Origin: Maricaulaceae bacterium EIL42A08
Lineage (GTDB): Bacteria; Pseudomonadota; Alphaproteobacteria; Caulobacterales; Maricaulaceae
Direction: 5' to 3'
Length of the DNA stretch: 64,000 nucleotides
Assembly: GCA_024178355.1 (NCBI GenBank)
Contig: JAMZNZ010000002.1
Location: 849,501-913,500 of the forward strand
Under the pieces are notes generated by a model that was not told the DNA's origin, ran no database searches, and saw nothing but the letters and a program-made list of their open reading frames with translations. Of this stretch, positions 61,152 to 64,000 are shown in pieces. A program made the translations under genes and the position numbers. The stretch's first letter is position 1. Each line of letters starts with the position of its first letter.

Positions 61152-62189
61152 TTACGGCCGGTTGTCGATGAAAGCCGATGAGCCGTCCTCGCCGCTTTCA
61201 CGCTTCACACCGGTCAGGGTGAGCAGCGGAGCCGCCACGAAGATCGACGAGTAGGTCCCGATCACCACACCCCAGATCAGCGCCAGCGCAAAGCCCTCAA
61301 GGGCTGGGCCACCGATGATCGCCATGGCAACAATCGCCACAAGCGTGGTGCCTGAGGTCAGGATCGTCCGCGACAGCGTCTTGTTGATCGCCATGTTGAG
61401 GACTTCAGCGGTTTCACGCGTCTTGTACTTGCGGAACTTCTCGCGGATCCGATCATACACAACGACGGTGTCGTTCATGGAGTAACCCACAATCGTCAAA
61501 ATCGCCGCGATGGTCGACAGATTGAACTCCAGCTGGGTCACGGCGAAGAAGCCGATGGTGGCGATCACGTCGTGGGTCAGTGCCAGCACAGCACCCACCG
61601 AATACTGCCACTCAAAGCGGAACCAGATGTAGATCAGCATCAACACCAGCGCGATGCCCACGGCCGAGGTGCCCGCCACGATCAGCTCGCCGGACACCTG
61701 AGGACCCACGACTTCCACGCGGCGGTACTCAATGCCTTCAAACTGGGCATCCAGCGCAGCCTGAACCGCGGCGTTGACCACTTGCTGGGCCGCCTCGTCA
61801 TCCTCAGAACCGCGATTGATCACATTCTGCGGCAGCTGCAGACCCAGCTCTGCGGCGCGCTCCAGCACGGCAGCCCCCGCAGCCGCATCCAGCGTCTCGG
61901 CGCGGATCAGGACGGCATTGTCACCACCACCAAAGGCCTGAACCTGCACATCGCCAAGCGGCAGTTGAGCCAGATTGGTGCGAATATCATTGAGGTCGGT
62001 TCCAGCATCGGTGCTGATCTCGATCAACGTGCCACCTCTGAAATCGATTCCGAAATTCAGGCCAAGGCCGAAAAAGGCCGCAAAAGACCCGACAATCAGC
62101 GCAATCGAAGCGAAAAAGGCGACGAGCCGCATCCGGATAAACGGGATGTCGGTATCGACCGGAAGGAAGCGAACGAGGGCAAGTTTCAT
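61152..62189 (-). CDS. secF: Protein translocase subunit SecF
   Basis: A 345-residue RND-type membrane protein that, with SecD, uses the proton gradient to pull proteins out of the Sec channel. Seen: six membrane helices, an N-terminal GLNFGIDFRGGTLIEI, a periplasmic domain of about 100 residues, and C-terminal GYSMNDTVVVYDRIREKFR and NKTLSRTILTSGTTLVAI, the signature helices. Length and topology are normal. 12 bases after secD. Confidence 0.96.
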   Translation of the reverse strand: MKLALVRFLPVDTDIPFIRMRLVAFFASIALIVGSFAAFFGLGLNFGIDFRGGTLIEISTDAGTDLNDIRTNLAQLPLGDVQVQAFGGGDNAVLIRAETLDAAAGAAVLERAAELGLQLPQNVINRGSEDDEAAQQVVNAAVQAALDAQFEGIEYRRVEVVGPQVSGELIVAGTSAVGIALVLMLIYIWFRFEWQYSVGAVLALTHDVIATIGFFAVTQLEFNLSTIAAILTIVGYSMNDTVVVYDRIREKFRKYKTRETAEVLNMAINKTLSRTILTSGTTLVAIVAMAIIGGPALEGFALALIWGVVIGTYSSIFVAAPLLTLTGVKRESGEDGSSAFIDNRP

Positions 62190-62201
62190 CGATCCGCTCC
62201 G

Positions 62202-63833
62202 TTAAATCGCAAGCGTCTTGGGACGCGCCAGGCGGACCCAGGTGGCCACCAGAAGGCGCGAGAATACAAAGGCGGTGAAGACCGACGTCAGGATGCCTAT
62301 ACCCAGCGTGACCGCGAAGCCCTGAACCGGGCCCGCGCCGAGCAGGTAGAGCACAGCAGCGGCAATAAAGGTGGTCACGTTGGCGTCGATAATGGCGGCA
62401 AAGGCCCGATCATAGCCCGCCTCAATGGCGTTGATAACCGTTCGACCCTGGCGATATTCCTCGCGGATACGCTCAAAGATCAGCACGTTGGCGTCCACCG
62501 CCATACCAATCGTCAGGATGATGCCGGCAATGCCTGGAAGCGTCAGCGTCGCCTGAAGGCCCGACAGACCACCCAGCAGCAACAACACGTTCACCAGCAG
62601 GGCGATCGTCGCGTAGATACCGAACAGGCCATAGGTGAGAACCATGAACACGATGACCAGCGAGAAACCGATCGCAATCGCGTTCTGACCACGATCAATG
62701 GAGTCCTGGCCAAGGCCCGGCCCCACCGTGCGCTGTTCGATCGGCGTCAGTTCCGCAGGCAGCGCACCGGCGTTGAGCATGTTGGCAAGATCGTTCGCCG
62801 ACTCAACCGTGAAGCCGCCCTGAATGATCCCCGAGCCGCCAAGGATCGGAGAGTTGATACGGGGTGCCGAGATAATCGTGTCATCAAGCAGGATGGCAAA
62901 CCGGCGGCCGACATTACCTGCTGTCGCTTCACCAAAGGCGCGCGCGCCCGAGGTGTTAAACGAGAAAGACACAGCCGGAGCGCCATTCTCGTCAAAGCTC
63001 TGCGAGGCTCGCGTCAGCTGCTCACCCGTCACCAGCGCACGTGACTGCACGGCGAGGAAGGGCTCGGTTGGCTCATCGGTGCCACGGATCATCACACCCG
63101 GCGGGGTGCGGCCCTGGCCATCGGGGCCAGGATCCACGTTGGCCTCAACCAGATGGAAACTCATGCGGGCGGTCGTACCAACGAGCTCGATGATCCGCTG
63201 GGGATCGTTTTCGCCGGGCACCTGGACCAGCACACGATCATCGCCCTGGCGGGCAATATTCGGCTCGGTGGTGCCGGTGGAGTCCACGCGTCGGCGGATG
63301 ACTTCAATCGACTGAGCGATGGTGCGCTGCTGAATGGCCTCAAACGCGGCCTCGGTGATGGACAGGCGGATCGTCCGCCCATCTGGATCTGACGTGATCT
63401 CCAGCGTACGTTGGAAACCCTGACTGCCCGAAGCCGTCGTGATCGGCTCGTTCACATCATCCAGACGCGACAGCGCCTCTTCCATGTCGTCCGGGTTGGA
63501 CAGACGCACGACCACCTGATCACCCACCGCAGCGGGGCGAGCCGCCGGAATCAGCGGGGCTTCCATGAAAGCCGCGCGGACGTCGCCTGCCAGGTTTTCC
63601 AGACGCTCCTCACGCACCTGCTCCATGTCCACTTCGAACACCAGGTGCGAGCCCCCGCGCAGATCAAGACCCAGATTGATCGTCTGGTGCGGCAGGGTCT
63701 GCCAGATGCCGACCGGCTCGCCGGTGGCATCCACGCGTTGGTTTGCCGGAATGAAGTTCGGCAGCGTGAACAGAAGGCCAATCAGGATTACGGCAATGAT
63801 GGTGCCGGTTTTCCAGGGTGAGAAATACAGCAT
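62202..63833 (-). CDS. secD: Protein translocase subunit SecD
   Basis: A 543-residue RND-type subunit. Seen: an N-terminal helix, LGLDLRGGSHLVFEVDM, a large periplasmic part with P1 and P3 domains (VPGENDPQRIIELVGTTARM in part), PVSFSFNTSGARAF-like APAVSFSFNTSGARAFGE, six membrane helices, GMAVDANVLIFERIREE and GYDRAFAAIIDANVTTFI, the conserved helix 4/5 motifs. Pairs with SecF downstream and YajC upstream, 49 bases between yajC and secD. Confidence 0.96.
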   Translation of the reverse strand: MLYFSPWKTGTIIAVILIGLLFTLPNFIPANQRVDATGEPVGIWQTLPHQTINLGLDLRGGSHLVFEVDMEQVREERLENLAGDVRAAFMEAPLIPAARPAAVGDQVVVRLSNPDDMEEALSRLDDVNEPITTASGSQGFQRTLEITSDPDGRTIRLSITEAAFEAIQQRTIAQSIEVIRRRVDSTGTTEPNIARQGDDRVLVQVPGENDPQRIIELVGTTARMSFHLVEANVDPGPDGQGRTPPGVMIRGTDEPTEPFLAVQSRALVTGEQLTRASQSFDENGAPAVSFSFNTSGARAFGEATAGNVGRRFAILLDDTIISAPRINSPILGGSGIIQGGFTVESANDLANMLNAGALPAELTPIEQRTVGPGLGQDSIDRGQNAIAIGFSLVIVFMVLTYGLFGIYATIALLVNVLLLLGGLSGLQATLTLPGIAGIILTIGMAVDANVLIFERIREEYRQGRTVINAIEAGYDRAFAAIIDANVTTFIAAAVLYLLGAGPVQGFAVTLGIGILTSVFTAFVFSRLLVATWVRLARPKTLAI

Positions 63834-63882
63834 GGGAGCTCAGATCGTCTGGACGCAGCGCTAATCCGCGCTGCTGGAAGGA

Positions 63883-64000
63883 TTAGCTGTCGCTGGAGTC
63901 GTTTGCGGGCTCTGTGCGGTTGCGCACTTCAGAGATGGTCGCCTTGACCACTTTGACCCGGACACCTTCAGCGATTTCCACGGTGGCTTCGGTATCGGTC
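63883..64000 (-). CDS. yajC: YajC, C-terminal end (partial at the window edge)
   Basis: The last 38 codons of a minus-strand gene, cut by the window end: TDTEATVEIAEGVRVKVVKA then TISEVRNRTEPANDSSDS and TAA at 63883-63885. This matches the end of YajC (VEIAxGVxVxVxxxxI), the small single-pass partner of SecDF. The start lies beyond position 64000. Confidence 0.8.
   Translation of the reverse strand, partial: TDTEATVEIAEGVRVKVVKATISEVRNRTEPANDSSDS

Noticed and set aside
61572-63044. Plus-strand 490-codon frame
   Set aside because: Antisense to secF and secD, which have full homology; the frame is open only because of high GC.

Overview
The window is about 64 kb of a high-GC, gene-dense alphaproteobacterial chromosome. 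The closest fit is the Caulobacterales/Maricaulales side (Oceanicaulis-, Maricaulis- or Glycocaulis-like), which is an inference from gene content and gene order, not from a database search. Supporting signs are a UrcA-family protein, a DUF6491-type protein, the order uvrA/ssb ... gyrA-coaD-ppi-ppi ... queA ... tgt, a GTTC-N7-GTTC SOS box, a tRNA-His with A73 and no G at position -1, and yajC-secD-secF next to an MTH938-domain gene. I see no insertion sequence, prophage, CRISPR array or rRNA operon.

Layout. 1-12.5 kb: lytic transglycosylase, ThiO-like oxidase, TrhO tRNA hydroxylase with a GST, an XRE regulator divergent from an NTF2-like secreted protein, tRNA-His, M48 lipoprotein protease, AsmA, gamma-glutamyltransferase and a secreted beta/gamma-crystallin-type protein. 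12.5-19 kb: a five-gene minus-strand arginine succinyltransferase operon (PLP enzyme, M20 hydrolase, astA, astD, astB). 19-25.6 kb: OmpA-like protein with 30 consecutive prolines, CoA transferase, recQ, urcA-like gene, membrane-anchored AraC-type regulator, tRNA-Lys. 25.6-38.8 kb: tgt, DUF4932-like protein, acyl-CoA carboxylase, a structured intergenic region with a 56-residue ORF, M50-like protein, queA, EEP-domain protein, a VOC pseudogene, two cyclophilins, coaD and gyrA. 38.9-45.6 kb: sodC-kelch pair, class D beta-lactamase, TM2 protein, ssb and uvrA sharing a LexA-type box. 45.6-51.5 kb: a minus-strand run of CPBP protease, three related multi-pass membrane proteins, a secreted unknown and a TonB-domain protein. 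51.6-64 kb: trmFO, S9 peptidase, a putative peptide-modification locus, a phytoene-synthase-like protein, sodB, serine hydrolase, MTH938-domain protein, secF, secD and the end of yajC.

The most promising candidate for an undescribed system is at 55.2-57.75 kb. There, a 177-residue protein with a leader-like N-terminus, a GG site and an Ala/Val-rich segment is translationally coupled (ATGA) to a radical SAM/SPASM protein. This is followed by a 255-residue protein that repeats the SPASM C-x16-C pattern but lacks the radical SAM cluster. An A/T-rich upstream region with a 7-bp inverted repeat precedes the set. Other notable points are a Tgt that has lost two of its three zinc cysteines, an astE-less AST operon carrying an M20 hydrolase, the proline tract, a 16-base palindromic motif shared by the ompA-like and sodB upstream regions, and a VOC gene broken by a single stop codon.
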